Shown one piece after another: positions 15,144 to 25,080 of a DNA stretch of 64,000 bases. The notes beneath the pieces were generated by a model. That model did no database searches. It worked only from the letters and a program-made list of their open reading frames with translations, and was not told the origin of the DNA. This DNA is from 0-14-0-80-60-11 sp049322355 (GTDB lineage: Bacteria; Desulfobacterota; Desulfobaccia; Desulfobaccales; 0-14-0-80-60-11). The DNA lies in NCBI GenBank assembly GCA_049322355.1, contig JBMORG010000010.1, forward strand, positions 1 to 64,000. The letters run 5' to 3'. Position 1 is the stretch's first letter. Every line of letters starts with the position of its first letter. A program made the position numbers and the translations under genes.

Positions 15144-16616
15144 CTATTTCCCGGGGTGGCTATCCGGGCCGGAAACGGGGGTAGCTGCTCTCTGCGGCAT
15201 GTCTGATGTTTCCCAGCCGCCGCCTAAAGCCTTATAAAGTTGCACTATGGTGAGAAGCTGATCTCGTTGTACTGCTGCCAGGTCCAGTTGGGCAGTGAAG
15301 AGCTGGCGATCGGCGTCCAGGACCGCCAGGTAGGACTCAATGCCGCCCTTATAACGTAAGTTGGCCAGTTGGGAGTAATCCAGATAACTTTTAACCAGGG
15401 CCTCTTGCTCTTTGCGGAACTCACGGAACTCGGTATGCGCGATGAGACCGTCAGCCACCTCCCGGAAGGCCTGACGGACGGTGAACTGATAGAGAACCAT
15501 GGTCTGCTCTTTCAAAGCTTTGGTGGCCTGCAAAGTGAAATAATTCCTGCCGCTGGTGAAGATAGGAAGCGTCACGGTGGGGCCGATGCTCCAAATCTTG
15601 GCAGGGCCGGTAAAGAGGTCGGACAAGGCGAGGCTCTGCCGGCCAAAGAGACCCGTTAGGCTAATGCGGGGGAAGAACTCGGCCCGGGCGGCGCCGATAC
15701 GATAGTTGGCGGCCACCAGCACCTCTTCCGCTTGGCGGATGTCCGGCCGCCTTTCCAGAAGGTCGGAGGGCAGACCTGCCGGCACGGTGGCCCGCACGAC
15801 CAGATCGGGGAGCGCTCTCCCCCGGGGAATGGGCTTTGGATTTATTCCCAAAAGGATGCAGATCTGGTTTTCCTTCTGGGCGATCTGGCGCCTTAGATCC
15901 GGGATTTTGGCCCCTGCAGTGTGCACCAGGGCATCTACTTGGGCCACGTCCTGGCGGGACACCATGCCCCGCTCGAAGCGCATGACGACCAGGCGTCGGG
16001 AGGTCTCGTACAACTTCAGGGTAGCCCGGGAAATCTCCAACTGCTGGTCCAGGGCACGAAGCTCGAAATAAGCCTGGGCCACGTCGGCCACCACGGTGGA
16101 GAAGACGGCCCGCCGGGCCCACTCGGTGGCGAAGAACTCGGCTCGGGCGGCCTCGGTTAAGCTGCGGAGCCGGCCAAACAGGTCAATCTCCCAAAAAAGA
16201 TCTAGACTAAATTGGTTGATGTTGCCCGTGTGCGGCGCTCCGGGGGTCAGGGGGGGGAAACTCACCTGGGAAAGACGCTGACGCTGGAAGAGATAGGTCC
16301 CACCCACCTGCGGGAGCCACAGCGACCGGCTGACGCCCACCAGGGCCCGAGCCTCGGCCACCCGGGCCGCGGCCAAAAGAACGTCGTAGTTTTGCGTAAG
16401 TGCGGTGCGGATGAGCCCCTGAAGCTCCCGGTCGCCGAAAATTTCCCACCAGGATAGGTCAGCCAGGGTGTTGAGCTCCGCCTGAGGTTGTCCTTGAAGA
16501 TTCTGGAAGCGGTATTCCGGGGGCACCTCACCGGGGGCGCGTTCGTATTTCGGCGCCAGGGTGCAGCCGGCCAGGAGCAGGATACCTAGAAGCATAAACA
16601 TAAATGATCGTTTCAT
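15144..16616 (-). CDS. Outer-membrane efflux lipoprotein (OprM/NodT, TolC family)
   Basis: 490 residues with a lipobox (LLLAGC at about 18). The two repeated outer-membrane-efflux domains read through NYDVLLAAARVAEARALVG and NYRIGAARAEFFPRISLTG, matching the NodT/OprM layout. It forms the trimeric exit duct of the RND pump encoded just upstream; the ATG overlaps the stop of the transporter gene by 4 bp. Substrates cannot be told from sequence. Confidence 0.9.
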   Translation of the reverse strand: MKRSFMFMLLGILLLAGCTLAPKYERAPGEVPPEYRFQNLQGQPQAELNTLADLSWWEIFGDRELQGLIRTALTQNYDVLLAAARVAEARALVGVSRSLWLPQVGGTYLFQRQRLSQVSFPPLTPGAPHTGNINQFSLDLFWEIDLFGRLRSLTEAARAEFFATEWARRAVFSTVVADVAQAYFELRALDQQLEISRATLKLYETSRRLVVMRFERGMVSRQDVAQVDALVHTAGAKIPDLRRQIAQKENQICILLGINPKPIPRGRALPDLVVRATVPAGLPSDLLERRPDIRQAEEVLVAANYRIGAARAEFFPRISLTGLFGRQSLALSDLFTGPAKIWSIGPTVTLPIFTSGRNYFTLQATKALKEQTMVLYQFTVRQAFREVADGLIAHTEFREFRKEQEALVKSYLDYSQLANLRYKGGIESYLAVLDADRQLFTAQLDLAAVQRDQLLTIVQLYKALGGGWETSDMPQRAATPVSGPDSHPGK

Positions 16617-19600
16617 GAGGGCCCCCTTTCCTCCCGGCTGGCAATACCGGCGGCGGCTGGGTCACCCTTTAAGGACGCGGCGTGTCTCATGAAAAGTTTT
16701 TCTGACAACTTCGTAATGGTGTAATAGAGGACGGGCACGAAGAACACTCCCAGCACCGTGGCTACCAGATAACCGGTAAAGACTGCGGTGCCCAGGGAGT
16801 TTCTGGCTAACGCCCCGGCACCGGTAGCTACGACCAAAGGAATGTTCCCCAAGTTGGATGAAATCGCGGTCATCATGATGGGCCGGAACCTCAGGCTGGA
16901 TGCCTCGAACGCGGCGTCGTACACGGACCGCCCTTCTTCATAAAGTTCTTTGGCGTATTCGACGACCAGAATCGCATTTTTGGCGGACAGGCCGATGAGC
17001 ATGAGCAGGCCGACCTGGACATAGACGTCGTTCACCAGACCCCTCAGCCAAATGCCCAGAAGAGCCCCAAAAACCCCCAAAGGCACTGCCAGGAGAATGG
17101 AAAAAGGGATGGACCAGCTTTCGTACTGGGCTGCCAAAAAGAGGAATACGAAAAGCAAACCCAAGATGAAAATAACCGCCTGGGCCCCACCAGCCTGTTT
17201 TTCCTGAAAGGCGGTGCCGGTCCATTCGTAGCCAAACCCCTGAGGCAGGTTGGCGGCGGCCACCTGCTCCATGGCGGCCAGGGCCTGACCCGAACTGTAG
17301 CCCGGGGCGGCGGCGCCATTAATTTCCGCAGAACGGTACATGTTATACCGCTGGATGAGGTCGGGCCCGGTAGTGGACTTGATTTGCACCAGGGTGGTTA
17401 TGGGCACCATGGTGCCCCCCGCGTTGCGCATATAAATCTGCCTGAGGTTCTCCGGGCTGGCCCGAAATTCGGGTTCGGCCTGGAGCATCACCTTATAAGT
17501 GCGCCCGAATAGATTAAAGTCATTTACTTGCAGACCTCCCAAATAAATCTGCAAGCTTTCGAAGACATCATTTATGGGGACTCCCAGGGTCTTGGCTTTA
17601 TCCCGGTCCAAATCTAATTCGATCTGAGGCACCGTGGCTCGAAACCCTGTGAAAAGGTTAATCAGCTCTGGACGTTGGGCAGCTGCGTTAATAAAGTTCC
17701 GGGCAGTCTGGTCCAGTTCCGCCGGGGTGCGGCCGCCCCGGTCCTGCAACTCGAACTGAAAGCCCCCCGCGCTGCCTAATCCAGGGATCGGCGGGGGCAC
17801 AAAGACTATGGCAAGCGCTTCCGGATATGAGCCAAACTCTCGCCGGGTCTTGGCCATGATGGCAGCCAATTTTGTCCCGGGGGAACTCCTTTCCCCCCAA
17901 GGCTTGAGAATCACAATTAAAGTGGCATTATTGGACGTATAAGCGTTGGTCAGGATATTAAGACCGCCGAATGTGACCACCTCTTTGACACCCGGCAGAG
18001 CCTGCAGAAATTCTTCTGCCCGGTTGGTAAGAGCCTCGGTGCGTTCCAGGGAGGCGCCATCCGGCAGATTAAGGGCGGCGTAAAAGTACCCCTGGTCCTC
18101 ATCCGGGACAAAACTGGTGGGCAGGACTTTTAGAAGGCCTCCGCTTAAAACCACGAATATCAGCAGCATCACCAGCATCATCGCGGTTCGACGCAGAACG
18201 ATTCTAATCACCTCGCTGTATCGCCCGGACAGACTATCAAAAGAATAGTTGAAGCCGCGCAGAAATCTTCCTAAACCCCCCCGCATTTCCTTGCGAGGCT
18301 TGAGGATCATGGCGCAAAGGGCCGGGGATAGGGTCAGAGCCATGAAGGTGGAGATAAACATGGTCCCGGTCAAGGTCAAAGCAAACTGCCGGTAAAGTTG
18401 TCCAGTGATGCCGCCCATGAAGGCCGCCGGCACAAAGACCGCGGCCTGCACCAGAGTGGAGGCCACCAGCGCTCCGGAGAGCTGTTCCATGGCGGTTTCC
18501 GCAGCCTTTTTGGGGTCCATGCCGCGTCCGATATTAAGCTCGATGGCTTCTACCAGGACCACTGAGTCATCCACCACATTACCTACTGCCAATACCAGGG
18601 CGAACAGGGTGAGGGTATTGATGGAAAAGCCCAGGGGCACAAACAAGACGAAGGTGCCGAACAGGGCTACTGGCACTGTGGTCATGGGGATAAACGTTGG
18701 ACGGAGGCTTCCTAGAAAAATAAAGATGACCAGGAGGACCAGTGCAATGGCCTCAAAGAGGTTTTCCAGCACCTCTTTGATGCCGACGCGTACGAAGGTG
18801 GTGTTGTCGAAAGAGATCTGGTAAGCGATGCCGGGGGGGAAGTCGGCTTTGAGTTGGTCCAAAAGGGCATATAGCTTATTGGCGGTATCAATGGCATTGG
18901 CGCCGGGAAGCTGATACACAATAATGAGGGTGGCCGGCACCCCGTTCAAGCGGCCATAGCTGGTATAGGACTTGGCGGCCAGCTCAGTGCGGGCTAGGTC
19001 CTTTACCCGCAGGATGGAGCCGTCGGGCAGGGACCGAATCACCATGTTCTCAAATTCTTCTTCTGTGGTGAGACGCCCTTTTACCTTAACGGCATACTGG
19101 AACTCCACCCCTGCCTTGGCCGGCGGTTGTCCCAGGGCTCCGGCCGGTGCCAGCACATTCTGTTCTTTGATGATCTGGGCCATGTCGCTGGCCGTCAAGC
19201 CCAGCTTGGTAAGCCGGTCGGGGCGCACCCACAGCCGCATGGCATAATCCCGCTGGCCTATGATCATGGTGCTGCCAACTCCGGGAGTCCGGGCGATGGC
19301 GTCCACCAGGTTGATGGAGGCGTAGTTGCTCAGATAAGTGTCGTCATACGTTCTATCCGGTGAATAGAGACTCACCACCAAAAGCATGTCCGGGGACTTC
19401 TTTTTAATGGAGATGCCGGCGGCCACCGCTTCGGGAGGCAGCTTGGGCGTAGCCTTGTTGACCCTATTGTTGATGTCCACGTTGGCCAGGTCAAGATCGG
19501 TGCCCACCGCAAAGGTACAGAGCAGGAGATAGCGTCCGTCGTTGCTGCTCTTGGAGGAGAAGTAGATCATATTTTCCGCGCCGTTGACTTCCGGTTCCAC

Positions 19601-19792
19601 CACAGCGGCGATGGACTTCTCCACTTCCTCGGCATTGGCGCCGGGATAATTGATTTCCACTTCCACCGTGGGCGGAGTGATCTGGGGGAACTGGGCCACG
19701 GGCAGGCTGGGAATGCATAACCCCCCGGCGATCATGATCACCAGGCTCAAAACAATGGCGAAGATGGGGCGGTTGATAAAAAATTTTGCCAT
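16613..19792 (-). CDS. RND efflux transporter, HAE1 family (AcrB/MexB-like)
   Basis: 1059 residues, the normal length for AcrB-type pumps. It starts MAKFFINRPIFAIVLSLVIM. The proton-relay pair is present in transmembrane helix 4 (GNVVDDSVVLVEA, near residue 407), and the relay Lys lies in IGLSAKNAILVVEYAKEL of helix 10. Two large periplasmic loops with porter and docking domains fill the expected places. It exports drugs or other amphiphiles using the proton gradient, with the adaptor encoded 3 bp upstream and the duct downstream. No regulator gene is adjacent. Confidence 0.95.
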   Translation of the reverse strand: MAKFFINRPIFAIVLSLVIMIAGGLCIPSLPVAQFPQITPPTVEVEINYPGANAEEVEKSIAAVVEPEVNGAENMIYFSSKSSNDGRYLLLCTFAVGTDLDLANVDINNRVNKATPKLPPEAVAAGISIKKKSPDMLLVVSLYSPDRTYDDTYLSNYASINLVDAIARTPGVGSTMIIGQRDYAMRLWVRPDRLTKLGLTASDMAQIIKEQNVLAPAGALGQPPAKAGVEFQYAVKVKGRLTTEEEFENMVIRSLPDGSILRVKDLARTELAAKSYTSYGRLNGVPATLIIVYQLPGANAIDTANKLYALLDQLKADFPPGIAYQISFDNTTFVRVGIKEVLENLFEAIALVLLVIFIFLGSLRPTFIPMTTVPVALFGTFVLFVPLGFSINTLTLFALVLAVGNVVDDSVVLVEAIELNIGRGMDPKKAAETAMEQLSGALVASTLVQAAVFVPAAFMGGITGQLYRQFALTLTGTMFISTFMALTLSPALCAMILKPRKEMRGGLGRFLRGFNYSFDSLSGRYSEVIRIVLRRTAMMLVMLLIFVVLSGGLLKVLPTSFVPDEDQGYFYAALNLPDGASLERTEALTNRAEEFLQALPGVKEVVTFGGLNILTNAYTSNNATLIVILKPWGERSSPGTKLAAIMAKTRREFGSYPEALAIVFVPPPIPGLGSAGGFQFELQDRGGRTPAELDQTARNFINAAAQRPELINLFTGFRATVPQIELDLDRDKAKTLGVPINDVFESLQIYLGGLQVNDFNLFGRTYKVMLQAEPEFRASPENLRQIYMRNAGGTMVPITTLVQIKSTTGPDLIQRYNMYRSAEINGAAAPGYSSGQALAAMEQVAAANLPQGFGYEWTGTAFQEKQAGGAQAVIFILGLLFVFLFLAAQYESWSIPFSILLAVPLGVFGALLGIWLRGLVNDVYVQVGLLMLIGLSAKNAILVVEYAKELYEEGRSVYDAAFEASSLRFRPIMMTAISSNLGNIPLVVATGAGALARNSLGTAVFTGYLVATVLGVFFVPVLYYTITKLSEKLFMRHAASLKGDPAAAGIASREERGPS

Positions 19793-19795
19793 GTC

Positions 19796-20974
19796 CTAAC
19801 CCGCCTTCTTTTCTTCAGTCACGGGCTTTTCGGAAGGATTAACCACCATGCCTGGACGGACCTTCTGCAGGCCCTCAACTACCAGGCGTTCCCCCGGTTT
19901 CAACCCCTCTTTGACAATGACCTGGTTCCCGTAACGCTCTCCCAGGGTGACGGTGCGAAGCGCCACTTTGTTATCTGGCAGGATGACATAGACGACGGTG
20001 ACCCCCTGCTGCTCCGTAACCGCTTTTTGGGGCACCAGCAAGGCGTCAGGCCGCTCCTCCAGGGCCACCCGGATGCGGCCGAACAGCCCGGGGCGCAGCA
20101 GCTTGTCGGGATTGGGGAAATTTACGTAGATTTTCAGAGTGCCGGTGGTGAGGTCCAGGGCCCGATCCACGAAACTGATCTTGCCTTTGTACGGGTAAAT
20201 GGAGTTGTCGGCCATGAGCAATTCAAAAGGTTCATCATCCCCATTGGCTGCTTTTCGTCTGCCCTCGGGATACTTTTTAACCAATGAGAGATAATCGGAT
20301 TCGCTGAGGCTAAAGACGGCCCGCATGGGATCCCAGGAGGACAGGGTGGTCAGGAGGGTTTTATCCTTGGTGACCAGATTGCCCACCGACACTTCTTCTT
20401 TGCCGATGGTGCCGGTGATGGGGGCGCGGATCTCGGTGAATTTCAGGTCTAGCTCAGCCTTGGCCACCGCCGCCTTGCCTTTCTCGATGGAGGCCCGGTT
20501 GTACTCCGCTTCCGCCTCGGCTTTGTCCAAGTCCTGCTTGGGGGCGGCGTCTGCCGCCACCAGAGGCTTCAAGCGCTCTACGTCTTTTACCGCTTTGCCC
20601 AGAGCCGCCTGGGCCTGGGCCAGTTGTCCCTTGGCGTCCTGGAGCGCCGCTTTATAGGGCCGCTGGTCGATGAGGAAAAGCAACTGCCCGGCTTTGACCT
20701 GGCTGCCTTCCTTGAAATAAACCTTCTCCAGGAAACCCTCCACCCGGGCCTTGATTTCCACGGTCTCCCGGGCCTCGGTCCGGGCCACGTATTCTGCGTA
20801 GATGGGCACGGTTTGCTGAAGCACCGGCGCGACCACTACGGCCGGGGGTGGGGCGCTCTGCTTTACCGCCTCATCCTTGGAACCGCAGGCGCTGATCATC
20901 AGAAAGGCAAGGCACAGACAGAGAATATGGCAGTGCCAGGAGGCTGCCGGGCGTAAGGAGGTTATACTTTTCAT
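19796..20974 (-). CDS. RND pump membrane-fusion adaptor (AcrA/MexA-like lipoprotein)
   Basis: 392 residues. The signal sequence ends in a lipobox (LMISAC). A lipoyl-like half-motif (VEGFLEKVYFKEGSQVKAGQ) is followed by an alpha-hairpin coiled coil (about 105-175) and the second lipoyl half with the beta-barrel domain (LDLKFTEIRAPITGTIG). These are in the order seen in AcrA. It bridges the inner-membrane pump and outer-membrane duct. It is first gene of the three-gene efflux unit. Confidence 0.92.
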   Translation of the reverse strand: MKSITSLRPAASWHCHILCLCLAFLMISACGSKDEAVKQSAPPPAVVVAPVLQQTVPIYAEYVARTEARETVEIKARVEGFLEKVYFKEGSQVKAGQLLFLIDQRPYKAALQDAKGQLAQAQAALGKAVKDVERLKPLVAADAAPKQDLDKAEAEAEYNRASIEKGKAAVAKAELDLKFTEIRAPITGTIGKEEVSVGNLVTKDKTLLTTLSSWDPMRAVFSLSESDYLSLVKKYPEGRRKAANGDDEPFELLMADNSIYPYKGKISFVDRALDLTTGTLKIYVNFPNPDKLLRPGLFGRIRVALEERPDALLVPQKAVTEQQGVTVVYVILPDNKVALRTVTLGERYGNQVIVKEGLKPGERLVVEGLQKVRPGMVVNPSEKPVTEEKKAG

Positions 20975-21469
20975 GCATTACCCTCTTAAGCGGAATACCT
21001 TCTAATCCACCAAAGTTATTTAATTAAGAACCGACCCTGAACCAAAGGAGGCTTCCATTATAGACGTTGCGTGGAAAAGTAAATTGCCAGGTGGAGGCCC
21101 TCAGGTTTCCTGAAAGAGGTGGTGTAAGGCTGGTCTCTCCTCGGAAAACCGAACCACGATCACGGAGAGGCCGGCTCCAACGGATGTTAACCGAATGTCT
21201 CAGGATTAATATCATAGCTTGCAAGAGGTTGCAAACACGTGGAAACCCCAGCACGGGTTGCGGAAAATCATGGGCAGCCCGGGTGGTCACTGACTGGCCC
21301 CAGCGGCCATAGTCATTGCCGGCCACTCCCAGTTCCGCCAGAACTGTTCCGGGGGTTCTTGCGCTCAGAATGACAACCTAACCGGATAACCAGCAACAAC
21401 TTTCGGCAAACGGCATAGGACTCCGCTGGCTGCCTTGAAGCACTACGCCCCGGTCTTCACATTTTTCCC
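20975..21469. other. Intergenic region upstream of efflux and glycan units
   Basis: About 500 bp between the divergent efflux and polysaccharide units without a credible gene. It presumably carries the minus-strand promoter for the efflux genes. A short repeat TTGCAAGAGGTTGCAA lies near 21219. No regulator binding site can be named. Confidence 0.4.
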
Positions 21470-21559
21470 TTGCAATTTTTCTCTTTGATAAAATAATATC
21501 CAGGCAAATCTAGGGGGGTGCCAAAGCGGCTGGGTGAGCCAAGGGGTGCGTCTCACCCC
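21470..21559 (+). promoter_or_regulatory. Possible distal promoter and hairpin leader of the glycan locus
   Basis: TTGCAA (21470-21475) and TAATAT (21494-21499) at 18 bp spacing could be a promoter. About 30 bp later two hairpins stand side by side: GGCT/AGCC (21528-21540) and GGGGTG/CACCCC (21543-21559). They would be in the leader transcript. They do not match a riboswitch class I know. Confidence 0.3.
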
Positions 21560-21593
21560 CTAAAAGGTCGCATAAAGCGGGGAGATTTTTCTT

Positions 21594-21623
21594 TTGACAA
21601 AAATTCTGGTATCCACTTATAAT
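21594..21623 (+). promoter_or_regulatory. Sigma-70 promoter of the glycan locus
   Basis: Perfect TTGACA (21594-21599) and perfect TATAAT (21618-21623) with an 18-bp spacer, about 390 bp before the wzz-like gene. The long AT-rich leader between (21630-22011) contains no gene. This is the best promoter match in the window and probably drives the whole locus. Confidence 0.7.
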
Positions 21624-22011
21624 AGTTATGCTTGGGTTTCTTAGGATAGAAGATGGAATGATTTTTGAAAAACCCTTTGAAATTTTTTAGATATGACCAA
21701 TGACGTCAGTCGAAGGGTGCTATGAAATAATGCGAAACCTTAGATCGAATCTAAAAATTCTCTTTATTCTCTGCGACCTCCAAATATTCCGCAAATAATA
21801 TAATGAGCATCAATAATTCACCAGATTTAGTTTAAGATATTGATTTTAATGAAAATTTCGGTATTTTTCTATGTAATTTGAGGGGCGGAGCTATGTTCAA
21901 GAGAAATAATTGCGGAAAATTGGAATGTTGTTGATAAAGGGCTCACAATTTCTATAAAGAATGTGTAGGAAACTCAAATTTTTTAATAAAATTTAATGGT
22001 AAAATGGCGAT

Positions 22012-23208
22012 ATGAATACAAGCTCAAATATTTCTGAGGATAAAGAAGCCCGCTTTTTTGACTATCTTATTATTCTTGCTAAACATGGTCGTTTGATAGT
22101 GTTCACCAGTTTCGCAGTAATGATCATAACATTTCTTTATCTCTTTTGTTCGGCCAATCAATATAAGGCTTTGGTCCGTTTACTCCCCCCTCAGCAAAAT
22201 TTGACCTTAAGCGCACAACTTTTGGAGGTTTTGGGAGGAGGTCTTACCCCGGGAAAAGATAGTGGTGGGATAGGGGAGACTGCGGCCAAAGTATTGGGTC
22301 TTAAGACTCAAGGAGACATCTATCTGGGGATAATTAAGGGTAACACTGTCACCAACAGTATAATCAAACGTTTTAACTTAGAGCAAGTTTATAAAAGCCG
22401 ATATCTGGAAGATGCCCGCAAGACGCTTTGGGGTAACACGGCAATCACTGTAGACGGAAGGGGCGGCATTATTACTATTACAGTTACGGATAAAGATCCA
22501 AAGCTGGCTGCGGCCATAGCTAATGCGTATCCGGAAGAATTGGACAAGATTTTACAGGATATCGCCAGACGAGAAGCCGAAGGACGCTTGGCATTTCTAG
22601 AGAAGCAACGGAACCTGGCGGCCGACAACCTTACCAAGGCCGAAGAAACCCTTCGATCCTTTAGTGAAAAAAGCAGTGTTATTCAGATTGATGCCCAGAC
22701 TCGGGGGATGCTGCAATATATCGCGGAGTTAAGGGCCCAGATAGATGCCAAAGAAATCCAAATTCAGGTTCTGAGAAAACAAGCCACCCCTATGAACTAT
22801 GACTTAATAAGATTGGAAACAGAATTGAAGGGCCTAAAAGAAAAGTTGAAGGCCACTGAGACTCAGATGGACAATTGCGTGGGAGATGTCTGTTTACCAA
22901 CTTCTTCAACCCCTGGGCTCGGGCTTAAGTATTTAAGATTATTTCGGGAAGTTAAGTTTCAGGAAGCCCTTTATCAGCTATTTACAAAAATGGTTGAATT
23001 GGCTCGTTTGGATATCAGCAAGAATGTCGTGGTTATCCAGGTAATCGACCATGCGGATTTGCCTGAAAAAAGGGTCAATCAACGAGGGTTGCCAGCTTTT
23101 TGGGTTGGACTAGCCACCTTTTTAGCAATGATAATGGCAAGTTTTGGTATTGAATATTGGAAAAACAATAAAAGCGAACTAAAAAAGTTAAGAAGTAATT
23201 TTTCATAA
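22012..23208 (+). CDS. wzz: Chain-length determinant protein (Wzz/GNVR family)
   Basis: 398 residues. Two membrane segments (about 29-50 and 365-385) flank a periplasmic helical domain with heptad-rich coiled coil near 190-290, as in polysaccharide co-polymerases. It sets the length of polymer made by the Wzy polymerase. It lacks a cytoplasmic tyrosine kinase domain, so it fits LPS O-antigen or Wzz-type PCP proteins rather than full BY-kinases. It opens the polysaccharide locus, 390 bp after the TTGACA/TATAAT promoter. Confidence 0.85.
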   Translation: MNTSSNISEDKEARFFDYLIILAKHGRLIVFTSFAVMIITFLYLFCSANQYKALVRLLPPQQNLTLSAQLLEVLGGGLTPGKDSGGIGETAAKVLGLKTQGDIYLGIIKGNTVTNSIIKRFNLEQVYKSRYLEDARKTLWGNTAITVDGRGGIITITVTDKDPKLAAAIANAYPEELDKILQDIARREAEGRLAFLEKQRNLAADNLTKAEETLRSFSEKSSVIQIDAQTRGMLQYIAELRAQIDAKEIQIQVLRKQATPMNYDLIRLETELKGLKEKLKATETQMDNCVGDVCLPTSSTPGLGLKYLRLFREVKFQEALYQLFTKMVELARLDISKNVVVIQVIDHADLPEKRVNQRGLPAFWVGLATFLAMIMASFGIEYWKNNKSELKKLRSNFS

Positions 23209-23284
23209 TAATTTAAAGATATCTAAATAAGTTCTGTTGGCCCCTTTTGGGCAGCTTATCGAAATGAGGCGAAAGGAGCAGTAG

Positions 23285-24439
23285 ATGCAACCCGGGTTTG
23301 ATTTCTTTATGAATACTCATATTAAATTTGGCAGAGGGGTAAGGTTTTCTTTAGAGGAAATTATCCGCAACCATCAATGGGAACATGTTGGCATAGTCGT
23401 GGATCACAATATTGTTGAATTGCCTGCAGTTAAAGAGATTTATAAGTTATTACAGAAGGTTACTAAACGCCTGTTTGTGGGTACCTGTCGAATTTCTGAA
23501 CCTACTTACGATTCTCTGGAAGAGGTCAGGCCCAATTTCGCTGATGATTCCATTCAAATGATGATCGGAGTGGGGGGCGGCAGCGCCATCGATATGGCTA
23601 AAGCGATGGCGGTATTGGTGAAGAATAAGAAGCCGGCCTTGGAATATCGCGGGTTTGATAAAATGACCGAGCCGGTGTTGCCCATTGTGGCCGTGCCGAC
23701 TACCGCCGGCACCGGCAGTGAAGTTACCCCCAATGCCTCCTTTATTGATAGTCATGCCAAGAAGAAATTGGGGATCAATGGGAACGCCATCCGGCCCCGC
23801 TATGGTCTTTTGGACCCGGAATTGACCCTGTCGTGCCCTAAAGCTGCCACGATCTCCGCTGCCATGGACAGCGTGGTCCATGCCGTGGAGGCCTATGTGG
23901 CCCAGAAAACTAATCCCATAGCACGCTTTTTTGCCCAGGAAGGTTTGAAACGGGTTTTTGAGGCTCTCCCAGCCCTGACTAAGGATCTGGGCAACCTGGA
24001 ACTCCGCCAGACCGTTATGTATGGGGCTTTCCTATCGGGAATCGCCTTAATGCATTCCGGCACCGGTCCCGCTGCGGCCTTGTCCTATCCCCTGGGGGTA
24101 CATTACGGAGTGCCCCATGGGTTGGGGGGGGCATTTTTCTTACCCCGGGTCATAAAACATAATCTTGTCCTGGGTTATCAGGGCTATGGCGACTTGTATG
24201 ACGTCATTGTCCAGAATCACGGGGTGAAGGACGCGGGGGAAAAAGCCCGGAAATTTTATGAAAAAATCGTGGAGCTGTGGAACCAAGTCGAGATTCCACA
24301 AGAATTGACTGCGTTTGGCTTTAATGGCACACCGGAGGAAACTGCCTCTTTCGTTAAAGAGACCCTGGAACTCAAAGGCGCCTTGGATCAAAATCCAGTG
24401 TTGTTTGGGGCCGCGGAAATACAGGCGGCACTTTCCTAA
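23285..24439 (+). CDS. kdnB: Iron-type alcohol dehydrogenase, probable Kdo 8-oxidase KdnB
   Basis: 384 residues with the Fe-ADH pattern: nucleotide-binding GVGGGSAID and metal-site residues D195, H199 (AAMDSVVHAVEA) and H278 (VPHGLGG), with H257 or H273 as fourth ligand. The family's usual second His of the HALAH motif is replaced (AALSYPLG). In Shewanella, KdnB of this family oxidises C8 of Kdo so KdnA can aminate it, giving 8-amino-Kdo. The neighbouring gene at 25081 looks like KdnA and a KdsB homologue lies in the same locus, which supports this role. AAGGAG stands 7 bp before the ATG. Confidence 0.7.
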   Translation: MQPGFDFFMNTHIKFGRGVRFSLEEIIRNHQWEHVGIVVDHNIVELPAVKEIYKLLQKVTKRLFVGTCRISEPTYDSLEEVRPNFADDSIQMMIGVGGGSAIDMAKAMAVLVKNKKPALEYRGFDKMTEPVLPIVAVPTTAGTGSEVTPNASFIDSHAKKKLGINGNAIRPRYGLLDPELTLSCPKAATISAAMDSVVHAVEAYVAQKTNPIARFFAQEGLKRVFEALPALTKDLGNLELRQTVMYGAFLSGIALMHSGTGPAAALSYPLGVHYGVPHGLGGAFFLPRVIKHNLVLGYQGYGDLYDVIVQNHGVKDAGEKARKFYEKIVELWNQVEIPQELTAFGFNGTPEETASFVKETLELKGALDQNPVLFGAAEIQAALS

Positions 24440-24463
24440 GGTGTAGGAAAATAAAATCAATTA

Positions 24464-25072
24464 ATGAAGAAGTATCATAAATACATATTTAATGAAAAGA
24501 AACGGACTTTTGTTGGAAAATTTGAGGAAATGTACCGGGAAGAAGGATTCGAATGTTTTGATAGCTGGCATCAGGAAGATATGCGGGTGCTGCAGAACAG
24601 AATTTGTCAGATTATTTTAAACTCATATAATTTTAATACTATCTTGGATGTTGGTTGTGGCAAAGGAACGTTCAGTCATTTATTAAAAAAGGCGAATAAT
24701 GAGGTAACAGGAATTGATATCAGTGAAACAGCAATTAAAATAGCAAAAGGAAAATATCCTGATATCTCATTCGTCTGTGTTGATTTGAATTATGATAGTT
24801 ATAAGGAATTACCTTTTTTTCAAAAATCATATGATTTAATTTTATTTATGGAAGTGCTGTCTTATTTACCTAATTATGAAAAAATTCTGGAAGCATTTGC
24901 TAAAATCACCAAATATTGTTTGGTGGCGTTATTTATTCCGGAAAACCCCATCGGGTTCGTAAAGTCCCGAGAGGCCATGTTATCGGCCTTCCAGACCCAG
25001 TTCACCATCATCGAAGACATCCACTTGGTAACCCACCGCAAGACCATCTTATTTGGCCAATCAAAGTCATAG
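24464..25072 (+). CDS. Class I SAM-dependent methyltransferase
   Basis: 202 residues. Motif I is ILDVGCGKGTFSHLL (about 63-77), followed by TGIDISETAI and a later FMEVLSYLPNYE, the normal order for small-molecule methyltransferases. The first 150 codons are AT-rich, but after about 24925 composition turns abruptly GC-rich up to the stop, as in the next gene. The gene may thus be a recombinant with a foreign 5' part. It sits between kdnB and kdnA and could methylate the sugar they make or a glycan. Confidence 0.8.
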   Translation: MKKYHKYIFNEKKRTFVGKFEEMYREEGFECFDSWHQEDMRVLQNRICQIILNSYNFNTILDVGCGKGTFSHLLKKANNEVTGIDISETAIKIAKGKYPDISFVCVDLNYDSYKELPFFQKSYDLILFMEVLSYLPNYEKILEAFAKITKYCLVALFIPENPIGFVKSREAMLSAFQTQFTIIEDIHLVTHRKTILFGQSKS

Positions 25073-25080
25073 GGGGAGAT

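Noticed and set aside
21500..21590. Cyclic di-GMP (GEMM) riboswitch
   Set aside because: Some pieces (GGCAAA, CCAAAGC) recall the class, but the order of conserved blocks and the tetraloop/receptor elements do not fit.
24916..25080. Longer start for the KdnA-like aminotransferase
   Set aside because: This stretch overlaps the methyltransferase gene in another frame, while the ATG at 25081 has a good ribosome site and matches the family's N terminus.
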